The translations under genes and the position numbers were made by a program. Source: Conidiobolus incongruus B7586 (Eukaryota > Entomophthoromycota > Entomophthoromycetes > Entomophthorales > Conidiobolaceae). From it: 47,870 nucleotides of DNA. The DNA lies in NCBI GenBank assembly GCA_000697335.1, contig JNEM01009166.1, positions 1-47,870 on the forward strand, in the 5' to 3' direction. The number at the start of each line of letters is the position of its first letter. Within the stretch, counting starts at the first letter, position 1. The notes under the pieces are model-generated. The model was not told where the DNA came from and made no database searches. It was given only the letters and a program-made list of their open reading frames with translations. Positions 11,632 through 23,560 of this stretch are shown here, one piece after another.

Positions 11632-14618
11632 TTAGGAGTAAGCATTGATACGCTTCATTTTATCTCTAGCCCATCTAGCAAGAAGGCGAGTTTGTTCAGA
11701 ATCTGGGCTGCGTCTAGTGCGAGCATACCGAACGATTCTAACAAGGAATTCTTGATTAAGGTAATTATTAGCTTGCCCTTGGGCATAGGCTTCACAAAGA
11801 TCACCTATGAGCCCAACAGCTCGACGAAGTACATATTCCTCGTAGGAATCCAAACTTTGGGAGAATAAGTGTAAAAATTCTACAGGATATTGGATAAAGT
11901 CCAAGAAAAGATTAGCAGCTCCAACAGCATGAAGACCTTGGACTATACCGGTGTAGGCATCAAGGATGGCGCAAGCTAAAGCATCAGGATCTAAGAAAAC
12001 AGATGGACCTTCAAGGGATGATTTAGCTTGAAGTAATTTTTCAACGGTAGGCGAGATATATGGTTGGTACGCATCGCCAATAGCTTGAGCAATATCTCCA
12101 AAGGTGGATAAAATTGATGGTTTTATAGAAGGGTCAACCTCAGGACTGGCAAGATTACTACCCAATAAAGTCATATAGTCAGCACTGTATTTGCCGAAAC
12201 TGGCTTGTAAAGATCTAGCTAAATCGCCAACAATACCAATTGAGATTGAAGTTAATTGAGGAGCCGAGGGGTTTTGAAGAGCTAAACATAAGAGAGGATG
12301 GAATTGTTCAAGATATTTTTCGAAATCAGGGCCCATAACAGTGATAATGGCTGAAATAGTAATGAAAACGTCTTCGGCTGCAGTAGTATTCTTGTTGGAG
12401 GCATCAATAATTGAGAATAAAGCAGCCATAGTTTGATCAGAGACTAAAGCAATTTGACTACCAATACGACGAATCAAACTGGTCATGACAACACAAACGT
12501 TAGACTGAAGTTCAGTCAAGCGGGGGAAACTGGCTGAGCTACTGGGATCACGGTAGAGTTCTGTTAAAGATACTAAACGAGAGAGCATCTCCATATAAAT
12601 ATCTCGAGTAATATCTAAACAATCTTCAGGACATTGACGGGCCCAACTTGATATAGCTTCATAGGCAGAAGTCAAAGTTCTAATAGGAACTTGGGTAGAA
12701 GCAGTGAATTCAACCAAAGTTTTTAAAGTACTCTGATAAATTGGTGAAAGAGGAGTAGATTGAGCTTTATCATTAGAGTTAATGTGCTCACCAAGTGCAA
12801 TTAAGCCAGAGCATGCATGAGTGACAATACTTGGCTCACCGTTCAAAGTATTAAGGAAAGCCATTACGATATCATGTAAAAGTCCCTTGTTAGACAAGAA
12901 ATCACTAGCAACTAAACAAATCTGACTCAAAGTCCAAACAGCAGAGTCTTTGACTTTAGTGGAAGGGTCATTGATCAACTTGGATAAGAGGTTTAAGGAG
13001 CCATCAATAAATGGAAGTAAACTATCGAGACTAGGACCATCCATTACTGTACCTAAAGCCATGACAGCAGCTTCACGTTTAGGCCACTCAGATGATTCAA
13101 TATTGCTAATAATAAAATCACCAACATGTGATAAGATGGCATCCTTAACATTTTGAGCAGTGAGTCTTAAACAGGTGGCAGCAGCCTTGGCTACAGTCCA
13201 TTCGTCTTCTTCAACATCTTCATCATCATCGACCATTAAAGTTAAAATCTCAGGGATAAACAAAGGTAAACTTCTGACGACGATATTTCTGTGGCTGGTA
13301 TGTTCTGATTGAATGTTGATGTCTTCCTCTTCATAATCGTATTCCGATTCATTTTGGATTTCCAATTCACTATCATTCATTGTGGACCAAAATTCGATGG
13401 CCTGATGTACTAATTCAGGCTCCTCGGAGCGTAAAGCGTTTTTAATAATTTGAGACAAGAAAGAAGATAGATATTCTTCCATAATAAAGTAGTACAATTG
13501 AGCAATGCGAACTAGACATTCAAAAGCTTTGACTTGAATATCTCCTGGTTTGACAGCAGCTTCCGAAATTTGATTCATGATATAGTTTCTTTCTTCCGGA
13601 ATTTCAAAGTTGTGAGAAGCAAAAGCGAGAGAGTTATATAAGGCGGAAAAAGCTTCAATTCGGACATTTCTAAAGTGAAAAATCATTAAAATATTTTTTT
13701 TGGCAAGTTAATTCACACTTACGTTGGCTGAGATTCATTGGATCCGTTAACAATAACATTCAAAATCGAGCTCGATTGAGATTGTAAAAATGCAGCTTGC
13801 TATATAAAATTTTAGTAATTTTCAATTAAGACATATAAAATTTACTTACAGGAATTTCACAAATATAACCAATAGTTCTTAAAGTGTTGATTTTAAGTCT
13901 TTCATCGCCTGATTGCATATATTGTGCTAAAATAGTCATTAGGTCTTCCCAGTGATTCATAGGTAATTCAATGCCAGCAATAGCAGTTACAATCTGAATG
14001 ATAATTTAATGTTAAAATAAGCAAATTTAGAAGCTTGAATCAGTTCAAAAATTACCTGAGCAGCAGCTAAGCCAATAGTGGGTTCTGGAAGAGCTAAAGA
14101 TTCCAACATCTAATATATAAATAAAAATTAACAATAAATCGACATAATCTCTTAATGAAATACCTTTTGCTTAATTTGAATTCTGAAAGCAGGGTCTAAA
14201 CTTAACCAACGTTGAGCGAATTCATTGTTGGTCATGGGATCCTAAAAAATTAAAAAACAATGAGTAAATATTAGATAAATAATAAAATTTGAATCATACT
14301 TTGGAGGTGAGTGAATTCTTAATAGCTAAACCAGCAGCAGAGCGGCCACTAGGATCATTACTTGAATTCAAAAAGTATTCACCTAATGAAAGTAAAAATT
14401 TTGTCTAAAAATTGAAAATAATATTTAGTAAACTCATATTAATTAATATGATAAGGATTAGAATTACGTAATCTTGTTGCAATTCACACAACTGATTTTC
14501 AGCATTAACACGGATTTGGTTATCTATTACAAGGTGTTAGATAAATAGCTTAAATAATCATATAGATATTAAATATACCTGCATCTAGTGTTCTCTTTAA
14601 AATTTCACCCAAATCCAT
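11632..14618 (-). CDS. KAP95: Importin subunit beta-1 (KAP95)
   Basis: This is the HEAT-repeat karyopherin that carries importin-alpha/NLS cargo through nuclear pores and is released by RanGTP. Eight exons join to about 860 residues, the usual size (yeast 861). The N-terminus MDLGEILKRTLDA leads into DNQIRVNAENQLCELQQDY, the conserved first HEAT region. Further family blocks are DPSGRSAAGLAIKNSLTSK, IGYICEIPQAAFLQSQS, an acidic loop DDDEDVEEDEW at the importin-alpha-binding position (HEAT 8) and EWPKREAAVMALGTVMDGPS. The C-terminus is ARWARDKMKRINAYS. The last exon (11632-13672) encodes most of the protein. Other exons are approximately 13722-13801, 13850-13994, 14053-14109, 14163-14240, 14301-14405, 14467-14526 and 14579-14618. 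The stop is TAA. Confidence 0.95.
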
Positions 14619-15431
14619 TACTGATAATTGAACTAATATGTAACAAAGACAAATAAAATTTTTTAATTGTAATTATTTTAATATACAAATTGTCAATTTA
14701 GTTCATCAATTCAGTTTATGTCAAAATGATCCATATTACCTAAAGAATTTGACAAATATTATGGTTGAATATTCTAGATTGAATGATTTTACATTCGTAA
14801 AACTTTTCCCTTAAATAGTTTGATGAATATATTCAAAACAAATAAATATCATAGATATTATGATACGTTATATATGATCAAGTTAAACTATGTCAATATA
14901 TTAAAAATATTATATCTAAATATTTACTCTAGTTCTTTATCTATTGTATTTAATTTAAATTCTCTATGCCATTATTTCTGCTAATATACAATGTTTGACG
15001 AAATTTGGTAATTTTTTTATCGAATATACTATTTGATTAACTTTTCACTCTTAACTTATATTTTATTTTAGGCTTTTATGAATGAATTAATTATAATAAA
15101 TACTAAATCCGATTATAATAGAAATTTACTTTGGTTAACTGGTAAAATGTATTTTAAATAATTTATCAATAAGATTAAAGATATAAAATATTTTAAAATT
15201 CATTCAATTTTTATCTGGTGAACATGATTTATGGTATAAGCTATATTTCATTTTTTATTCTATTTGCGACATACAAATATAATATTTGATTATCAAGATA
15301 TATTTTCATTTAACAATATTATTGAAAAAAAATCCCATAAAAAGAACTATCATTAAAATGAGATTTATAGGGGTTAATCAACTGTTTTTAGATTTTGGAT
15401 TATTAATCAAATATTTAACAAAGCTTTAATA
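14619..15431. other. Divergent promoter region between KAP95 and RAD1
   Basis: About 810 bp of AT-rich DNA separates the two start codons and must contain both promoters. No further element is recognised. Confidence 0.6.
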
Positions 15432-16807
15432 ATGAATAAACCTGAAGATCTTCATTCTACAAGTTATCGTCCAATTCTTACTGCAAAAGTATCTAATCTA
15501 AAACCTTTGATGACTCTCTTAAGGGGAGTTCATTTCAAAGAAGTAATTATCTTACAATTATTTTGAATTATTTTACTGATCATCATATTTGTTATCAGAA
15601 AGCTAATTTTGCCATTAGTGAAGATGGCATTAGCATTATTATAGAAGAGAGTAAATGTTTTCAAGGTCATTCAGTATTAAAGAAAAATCTTTTTGAGCAG
15701 TATGATTTTTTCCCAGATAGAGATAGATTTCAGCACCTTCATCAAAATGATTTTATTAGTCCTAATCCTCCTTCCAAGCCTGCTATTTCTTTTGCCATCA
15801 ACCTAGATACATTAATTCAATGTATTCTTCTTTACAGCGCTGGACCAAGAGCTACTTACTCTAGCAATAGTGTTGCTTTTGGGATTAACGATCAAATCGC
15901 TAATCGAACCGAACCTAATCACACTTTCCCTTTGAATACCGTTGCAGGAACTCCTACTCATCTAACAGGAAACAAAACATCTGTGCAATTTTTATACGGC
16001 TCTGAATTGGATCCTAAATTAGTTGTAGTGTAGGTTAGCTCTTTCATTATATAGTTTGTTATTAATTTTATTACTCTAGAATTGAAGAAAATGGAGTTGT
16101 TTCCAAGTGTATATTGCCTACTTTTGAAATAGAATATTTTGAACCTTTAGTTATAAATCGAGAAATTGTTTCTAATAGGATAGTGATTCATGTACTTGAT
16201 ATATCAAATAATATTAACTTCATTTAATTTAATTATATTTAGTCAGATTTACTGAAAAAATCTATACTCAGCTTGGATGATTCTGCAACCTATATTACTT
16301 TATGCATCAGTCCATCAAGTCCTCATATTAGGCTACAATCCTCAGGCTCTACAGGATATTCAGAAGTAATTCAATTGATATTATTTAATATATGCTAATT
16401 TCTAATTTTATTACAGATTAATATGAGTATTGGACCTAATATCGAAGTGTTTTGTGGAGATCACTTTCCAAGGAATTTTTCGTAAGTTTGCTTATAAAAA
16501 TATGTAAATATGGTATTAAGTCTCTTCAATAGGTATAAATTTCACCAATTTTTGTATTTAATTAAAGCTTTGAGCTTATGTCAAATTACTCGTGTAGAAC
16601 TCGAATCTACAGGGTTATTATTGGTTCAAGTAATATTATATTTATACTAATTGCATTTCAATAATGTTAAATTATACATAGGCACTTATGTTTGGTGAAA
16701 CAAATAACAGCTTGGTGGAATTCTATGTAAGTTGATTTTTTTAATATTTATTTCATTAATTAATTTCGAAATTGATTTAGTTCATACCAGAAAGTGAGGT
16801 ACATTAA
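15432..16807 (+). CDS. RAD1: RAD1-type subunit of the 9-1-1 checkpoint clamp
   Basis: Rad1 (S. pombe/human naming; Rad17 in budding yeast) forms the PCNA-like Rad9-Rad1-Hus1 clamp loaded at damaged DNA. The start, ATG at 15432, gives PILTAKVSNLKPLMTLLRGV then KANFAISEDGISIIIEESK and CFQGHSVLKKNLFEQYDFF, the typical first sliding-clamp half (LLKAIHF..ATCFATKNGIKVTVENAKCVQANAFI in vertebrates). I read eight short exons ending ALMFGETNNSLVEFYFIPESEVH, which match the family's closing motif. Junctions fit GT..AG, for example the donor GTAGGT after the LVV codons near 16025 and the acceptor CTCTAG before IEENGVV. There is a Ser/Asn-rich insertion around residues 110-160 relative to animals. The stop TAA overlaps the stop of the opposing gene. 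Confidence 0.85.
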
Positions 16808-17112
16808 TTCAATCGAACAGATCTTTGTCGATACGAATTAGTTAATAAAACACCTTTTATTGATCTTAATACAGACTCAATTTGCTGAACTTGGGATTTT
16901 TGATTCAAATGATTCTGTTCATTTTGATAAGATTGTCCAATTAACTGAATTTTAGTGTCTCTTAAATCCTCTCTTAGATCAAATATTATCTCTTTTCTTC
17001 TATATTGAATTTTGACTAATTCTTGATTAAGCTCAGCCATCCTCTTGATAACATTATCATGAGCTTCAGAATTAATATTAAAATGCAGTCCCTTCTTAGT
17101 CAATTGATTCAT
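16804..17112 (-). CDS. Small coiled-coil protein of unknown function
   Basis: A 102-residue single-exon reading frame starts at the ATG at 17112 (MNQLTKKGLHFNINSEAHDN). Most of it is predicted helical and charged (AELNQELVKIQYRRKEIIFD; QNHLNQKSQVQQIESVLRSI) and it ends GVLLTNSYRQRSVRLN. There are no cysteines or membrane segments. The general look, a short coiled coil followed by a hydrophobic patch, resembles small kinetochore or complex-scaffold subunits, but I recognise no family and assign no function. It converges on RAD1 and shares the TTAA at 16804-16807 for both stop codons. Because the frame is short in an AT-rich genome, existence as a gene rests on its length, protein-like composition and fit against RAD1. 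Confidence 0.6.
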   Translation of the reverse strand: MNQLTKKGLHFNINSEAHDNVIKRMAELNQELVKIQYRRKEIIFDLREDLRDTKIQLIGQSYQNEQNHLNQKSQVQQIESVLRSIKGVLLTNSYRQRSVRLN

Positions 17113-17914
17113 TTTGGTTGTAGTGTAATGTTCCTGCTTTTTCTTCCTTAGATTCCTTGAGATTAATTTGCAATATATTTTAGAATACTAAAAATATATA
17201 AGATTAGTATTATGTTATATAATTCTTTAACTTTATATAATTACTAATAAGTAAATAATCCAAGATAATAAACCCGAAGTCTGTAAGAATTTGATAATGA
17301 AATCAATAGATATGAGTTTTTTAAACATTAATTGAACCAAGGCAGTAGTGAAACTCGATTTTGTACTTGACCTAATACTATCATAAATACTGACTATTTA
17401 TTTAAAATATCATATTCACATACCTTTTAAGATATATATCGAATATTTGATGCTATAATTGATGATCATTAACATTGGTTCACATATGATGAATATAGTC
17501 AAATTACCCAATAATTTGAATTTGTATGCATTTTGTTAAGATTGAGCTGGTGATACCAAAAATTTGCCATAAGTTGATTTGTCATAATGATGATATTAAT
17601 TCAATAGTTGTACTTTGAACAACAACTTAGTAATCTATGAGGGTTAATATTTATATTGTTTATTGATGAAATCAACTTTTGAGTAGTTTACAATTTGAAA
17701 ATTAAAAAACTTGTTAGATAGTTCCCATTATATCTAATTATGGTAGTATTCGAGTTACATCAAATGGGATGTTATTGATACCACCAATTTCGATCATTTA
17801 TCAACCAAAATATAGTACGATTTTATTGGATATTATGATAGGAATATTGTTAATTAAGAGTCATTAAATAACAAAAATAATTTAATATTAACTCATAAAA
17901 GATTTATTTACATA
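17113..17914. other. Intergenic tract upstream of the coiled-coil gene
   Basis: About 800 bp of AT-rich DNA. It holds the promoter of the coiled-coil gene and the 3' flank of the RING/PA14 gene. Nothing else can be supported. Confidence 0.55.
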
Positions 17915-20209
17915 TTAAAAAAATGACTGAAACTTGGAATACTTGTTCTGTTTTGTTAAAGCATTACTCATATGTCTTGATATGAATCCTGGCCAACAGT
18001 CAACAGGTAATTGATGATGAATGACACACTGTTCATAGAGCGACTGAACAGGTATATCGGGTATTTGGGAATCACTAGCTTCGTTATTCGTTTTAAAGTT
18101 CATCTAATAATATTTAATACTTGCTTTAAATATAAAGTAGTTTTATAATTACCTTAACACATAAAGCTAAAGAATAAAAATAGAGCTATAAAATGAATAT
18201 TATATATGCATATTCTGATTATAGTATTATTTATAATCACCTGTTTAAGCTTTTCAACTTCATCTACATGTCTTTGGATATCAAATTGTCCCTAAATAGA
18301 TGATTAGGTTAAATTGTATAATAACAGAACATATTAATATACCAAAAATTCTTCTTCAGCAGGATTTTTTTTAGCATTATCTGATGGTGTAAATAATCTT
18401 AACTGAGAAATTCTTTCAACAAGTTCTAATCTCTTATTTTGCTCATCATCGAGAGCTTTTGTCATACTTGCAATTTTTTCATCAGTAGTAACAGTTAAAG
18501 CATGAACCATCTGAAATTTATTAATTTCCATGATAACAAGCTTACTATAATTATAAATAATTTACCTGTTCTAGAGAATTGATAGTCGTATTGGCAACTT
18601 CTAGCTGTAATTGGAGCTGTCTCATAGAGAGTGCATTCTGAAATACATTGATTTAATTAATAAATTTAAATAATAATAATAATAATATTAATAATAAATG
18701 TCTTACTTTAGAAACAGATACCATACGATCAGCTTGCGTTTTATATTCTGCTAATAAGTCTATAATATCAAAGTATTATTTCGATATTTATATGATATAT
18801 GAGAATATTTGTAATTACCAGAAGGATGATAAAATAACATATCATCAGGAACTAATTCCTTATTGAAATTAGATTTAATAGGCCAGTAAGGATCACTCGA
18901 ATAATACTTAAAACTTAAGTGAGGGCCTAAAGTCGAACTCTCTCTGAGTTTTCCATTTTTATGAAAGTAGGTCACTATAATACGGTGTTTTCCCCTATTC
19001 AAAGTAACTTTTCCCTCTTTTTCTTTATTATAATGCTATCAACATATATATTAATGAAATGTTATTGAATCAAATAATAATTAAAAATTACCACTCCATC
19101 ATTTGAGATAATTGGTTTGTCCATATTTTCAACAAATAGTTCACTACCATCATTACTTTCTAAATAGAATAAATGACTGCCTGATTTTGGAATATGTAAA
19201 TATGCTGTATATTTTACAGCAAAATTTCCTAATTCTTTAATGATTACTTAGTTAAATAATATCATTATATAATATATGGTGATAATCACCTATATCGGGA
19301 ACTTCGGTATTAGGTTCCATGAAATCTGATTTCTCAGTTAACAAACCAATTGAAATATTAGGAACAACTCCAACACTCTAAATTAAATATTAATAAACCT
19401 TGGATATTTATCATTAATAAAGCTTTTACAGTTGGTATCAGTTGATCAAAATTTGGCAACTCGCTAAATTCACCTCTATAATACTCATAAACAACCCCAG
19501 GCTGGCATTCTTTTAAGTCGATGCCTTCGTGTTGAGATAATTCATTAGTATTAATAGTACTAGAGATCATGGAACTTCTATCCGACTAAATAACAATTAA
19601 CCAAATTTTTAAGAATACATAAAATAGAAATACCGTAGTATATTGATGGTGACAGAGTTCAGCGTGCCTTCGCATATTCTTTCTAGACACCTGCTGGTTA
19701 CATCTCGGATGAATACAAGGAATAAAACGTTCTAAACACTCAGTTTCCAAATGATATGTAAAATTCTTTTTTAATAAAATTTCTTCACATGTTAAACATT
19801 TCACTCTTAATTCCTGTAACTGTGACTCGACAGAGTCACTGGAGAAATATTGACTTGAGTGCGTTTTACATAGAGGACATAATAAATCCAAGTCGGGTAC
19901 CAATGAATTATTTCTCGAGTGACTGGAAAGATGGGGACTATTATTCAACGCTTGGTCTAAACTAATGGCTTTGGGTGTTTTTTGTTTGAGTTTGTTCGAT
20001 TTTTTGGTTTGCTTAGAATGAATTGAAAATGTATCTGCTTGAGGTGGTGGCGAAAGAGGTGGAGACGTAACAGATACCCAGCCAAAAACACATTCAGAGC
20101 AAAAAGTATGATTACAGCTCAATGTAATCGGATTTAAATAAGGATTAGAACATAGTGGACAAAGCAATTTAGGTTCAACGTAATCTACATAGATATACAA
20201 ATCTTCCAT
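17915..20209 (-). CDS. RING / TRAF-zinc-finger / PA14 / coiled-coil protein
   Basis: About eleven exons join to roughly 585 residues. Residues 17-114 form a C3HC4 RING: CPLC, then C32-x-H34, CSEC at 37-40, and a closing CPLC at 111-114. A 70-residue Ser/Pro/Lys-rich insertion sits between C40 and C111. Two TRAF-type zinc fingers follow (CLTC..H153..C158; C165..C170..H182..C186). Residues about 221-372 read as a PA14 domain: PGVVYEYYRGEFSELPNFD, NFAVKYTAYLHIPKSGSHLF, YLESNDGSELFVEN and VTLNRGKHRIIVTYFHKNG. The C-terminal 180 residues are mostly coiled coil. There is no signal peptide or membrane segment, so it should be cytosolic; E3 ubiquitin ligase activity is inferred from the RING. PA14 is usually extracellular, so the fusion is unusual. 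Each PA14 exon junction keeps frame with GT..AG introns. The stop is TAA. Confidence 0.8.
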
Positions 20210-21295
20210 TATGAATGATCTGTATTAAGGAATAATAAAAACTACAAAATGCAAAATATATCAATTATTTTATTGATTAACTTTAGTAAATATTTATAAA
20301 CAAAAAGTGAATATAAAAATTGTGGTTAAATTTATTTTAATCTCATTCAATAAAAACGCGAATAAATAGTGTTGGAATAGATTACCATTTTTTATATTAA
20401 TTTATACATATTTTATTTATCCATTCTTAAGCATGACTTAATGTTTGGATTGTCTATTTGAGAATAATATAAATATCTGAGAATAATTGATTTTGGTTCA
20501 TAGATTTTAACCTTTTCTGTTTATATTCTTCGATACATATTTATATTTTTCTTTTTAATAATTCAAACCAAAATAAATAATCAATATAGCTCAGTATCAC
20601 TGTGACCTAACTGAGCAAATTGATATAATTAAACCGCTATATTGTTAGTTGAATGTTGATTCAACTAACATTGAATAAATTTAGTTCTAATTTCGATTTG
20701 ATTATATCTTTCATAATATTCATGAATCAAATATCAATGACTATCATTATTACATGTAGTAACATATTGTATATATAATATAAATATCAAATGAATAAAT
20801 TATTTTGTATATAATTTTTGCAAATCCTTAAATCATAATTTTCAAAATTATATGGATTTTGAATATGATTCAATTACCATATTTGGGAATTTTTCAAATA
20901 TTAGGCAAAAGAATACAAATTGAATTTTTCGACTTATTTCATATTTATTAAGTAGTCAATCTTGAAATAAATATAATTTGTTGTTTCGTATAGTATTATT
21001 GGTTAGTGTAATATATAAAAATAGACATTATTTTCAAATCATAGAAAAAAATACTTGATATTTTTCTGAATATGAAAGTAATCAAAATTTGTAATTATTC
21101 GAAAATAATATATTAATCAAGTGTGTGAGAATTTTGATGATTGATATTTGATCTCATATTTCCTTCACATGATTAATTAATGAAAAAATCCCATAACAAA
21201 CTATAAAGTGTGATGTTATAAAGCTGTTTGAATTTAATTGACTGCTTTTAATTTATAATTATATAATACAAAGCTTTAGTTAATTATAATCATCG
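20210..21295. other. Divergent promoter region between the RING/PA14 gene and PEX7
   Basis: About 1.1 kb of AT-rich DNA carrying both promoters. It contains a cluster of inverted repeats at 20582-20670, listed separately. Confidence 0.6.
20582..20670. repeat. Cluster of nested and adjacent inverted repeats
   Basis: CAATATAGC (20582-20590) pairs perfectly with GCTATATTG (20636-20644). Inside it GCTCAGT (20589-20595) pairs with ACTGAGC (20610-20616). Adjoining it TGTTAGTTGAA (20643-20653) pairs with TTCAACTAACA (20660-20670) across a 6-nt loop. The segment is richer in G and C than its flanks. It could be a structured RNA, a mobile-element end or chance in AT-rich DNA. Confidence 0.5.
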
Positions 21296-22424
21296 ATGCT
21301 AAAACAATTTATCGCACCAAAATATAGTGGTTATTCTGTAAGAAATCTAATCAATTTGTATTTAATACATAATTAATCATATTTTTAGTTGCAATTTAGT
21401 CCTTTTTATGAACATAAATTAGCAGTTGTAGGGGCTGCCAACTATGGTTTAATAGGTAATGGTCAGCTATTAATCTTAGAAGATACTCCTGGTGATATAG
21501 TAGTTCAAAATGGGTAATTATTAACTTTTCAATTACCTGTATTTGTTTAATTAACATTACTAAAAACTTAGTTTTGAAACACAGGATGGCTTATTTGATG
21601 TGAGTTGGAGTGAAATCAATGAACATCAGCTTGTCACAGCTTGTGGTGACGGCTCTATTAAACTTTGGGATATTAATTTAAAGGTTTATTACTTTTTAAT
21701 ATTTATTTAAAAATATAAAAAATGACTAATTTATTTTTAGAATCATCCAATTCGCAATTGGCATGAGCATAAAAAAGAAGTTATGGGAGTAAACTGGAAT
21801 CCAGTTAAAAAAGATCAATTTGTCTCAGCTTCTTGGGATCAATCAATTAAAGTTTGGAATCCAGAAATTGGTAACTCGCTTGTAACCTTTGTGGGCCATC
21901 AACAATGTGTATACTCTGCAATGTGGTCACCCCATAATCCAGATTTGTTAGCATCTTGTTCAGGGGATCAACAATTAAAGATTTGGGATACTAAATCACC
22001 TAAGGGTGCAGTCCAATCAATTCATGCCCATTTAAATGAGATACTTTCATTAGACTGGAACAAATATGAACCTTCTCAAGTTGTTACCGCCTCAGTTGAT
22101 CATACCGTTAAAGCGTGGGATTTAAGAGACTTAAGAAGAGAACTTTGCTCTTTCAAATGCCATGATTATGCTATTAGAAGAGTTAAATGCTCGCCTCATG
22201 CCAATGGAGTTATTGGAACTGCTTCTTATGATATGACCGCTAGACTTTGGGATCTCAACCGACTAAATGGAGGCCATAATCCCGCTTTATATGTTCATGA
22301 CGTCCATTCAGAATTCGTACTCGGATTGGATTTCAATTTATACGTACCTGGGCAGATTGCTACATGTAGTTGGGATGAAAGAGTGAATATTTTCATGGTT
22401 CCTGAATTAGCTAAACAAGGATAA
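21296..22424 (+). CDS. PEX7: PEX7, peroxisomal PTS2 import receptor
   Basis: Pex7 is the WD40 receptor that carries PTS2 cargo to peroxisomes. Four exons give about 320 residues. The N-terminus [14 protein letters not shown] leads into [20 protein letters not shown] and [13 protein letters not shown], the Pex7 signature (GYAVKFSPF..IGNGRL). WD repeats then follow: [100 protein letters not shown] and [20 protein letters not shown]. The last exon (about 21741-22424) holds most of the propeller. The stop is TAA. Its presence implies the organism has peroxisomes with a PTS2 pathway, which argues against anaerobic gut fungi despite the low GC. Confidence 0.93.
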
Positions 22425-22869
22425 AATCTTTGATTAATTATACAAGTATTTTCAAAAAAACTATATATTTAAATTTCAATTGCTTTGATTAAAATGTTAT
22501 GAACAATATTATTATCAACATTAAAAATTATTATATTTATTGAGACAATAGTATTGTATTTAATGATTTTAATAATAATGAATTTATTATGTTCGATAAA
22601 ATTGTCGCCAACATTTAGCATATATCTAGTTTAATCTAATTTTTTATCTCAATTTCATTATTCAAAATATATTTTAACTTGTAAATAATTAATATAAAAA
22701 ATATTCATCTAACATGTTATCGTATTAAAGTCAATTTTAACCAAATATATCAGTAAAACCTAATATAGTATTTTGATAACTAGTTCGTATAAAAAATAAA
22801 ATAATAAATAATAAATATTGAAAACTATGAATACCAAATAAATAAAATTAAATGTTTATATTTATATTA
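22425..22869. other. Convergent intergenic tract between PEX7 and mL61
   Basis: AT-rich 3' flanks of two convergent genes. Nothing further is seen. Confidence 0.6.
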
Positions 22870-23323
22870 TCATTGTTGTTGTTCCATATTTTTAGGTAAG
22901 GTTATCTCTAAAAATTGATAACAGATATCATCGGACCAAAGTCTTTCAATTTCAATAGTTTTAACTTTACCATCCTCTATAAAAAAAATTTTTAGTAAAT
23001 TTTGAAAATTACTAAATCAATTTTTAATTATTACCAAATTCAACTTTAAGCTGAGGAACAGTTTTTTCTTGGGGACGAACAATTTCAAATTGTAAATCGG
23101 GGTTATTAAACTTAATTCTGGGAACGTATTGTTGATAAAAATGTCTATAGTAATATGTTAATTTGTTTAAGTTATATCGATTTATTATATTAAATTACCT
23201 AGCACCAGAAGCATCAGCTTTCTTAGTGGGGAATTTTAAGTAAACTTTTTTAACGGATTTATCTAATTTGACAGCACCTAGTCCAACTTTTAATTTTTGT
23301 AATAAATGAAATCCAGAAGCCAT
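22870..23323 (-). CDS. MRP49: Mitochondrial ribosomal protein mL61 (MRP49-like)
   Basis: Three exons (about 22870-22978, 23035-23143 and 23200-23323) give a protein of about 115 residues. It begins MASGFHLLQKLKVGLGAVKL, followed by KSVKKVYLKFP, ASGARHFYQQYVPRIKFNNP and a C-terminal VPQLKVEFEDGKVKTIEIER. This matches the L51/S25/CI-B8 fold of fungal MRP49/mL61 in its (G)ARxFxxxxxPRxKxxNP signature. The product is a component of the mitochondrial large subunit. It ends MEQQQ followed by TGA, one of few TGA stops here, showing that TGA is a normal stop in this genome. The alternative, an mS25 orthologue of the same fold, fits less well. Confidence 0.75.
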
Positions 23324-23525
23324 GTTTTATAATTTAAGTAATGGTTATATTTGATCTTAAAATAATATTTTCTATCTGCATTTATATTTTATTGAATAAA
23401 AATGTTTATATATTTGATAATAAATAGAGGGAATTATGGGATTTTTTTAAAAATTACTATTTTTGTGACTAAATATCTTCTATAAGACAAAATTGATAAG
23501 AACTATTATTAAATAAGCTGTAAAC

Positions 23526-23560
<35 letters not shown>

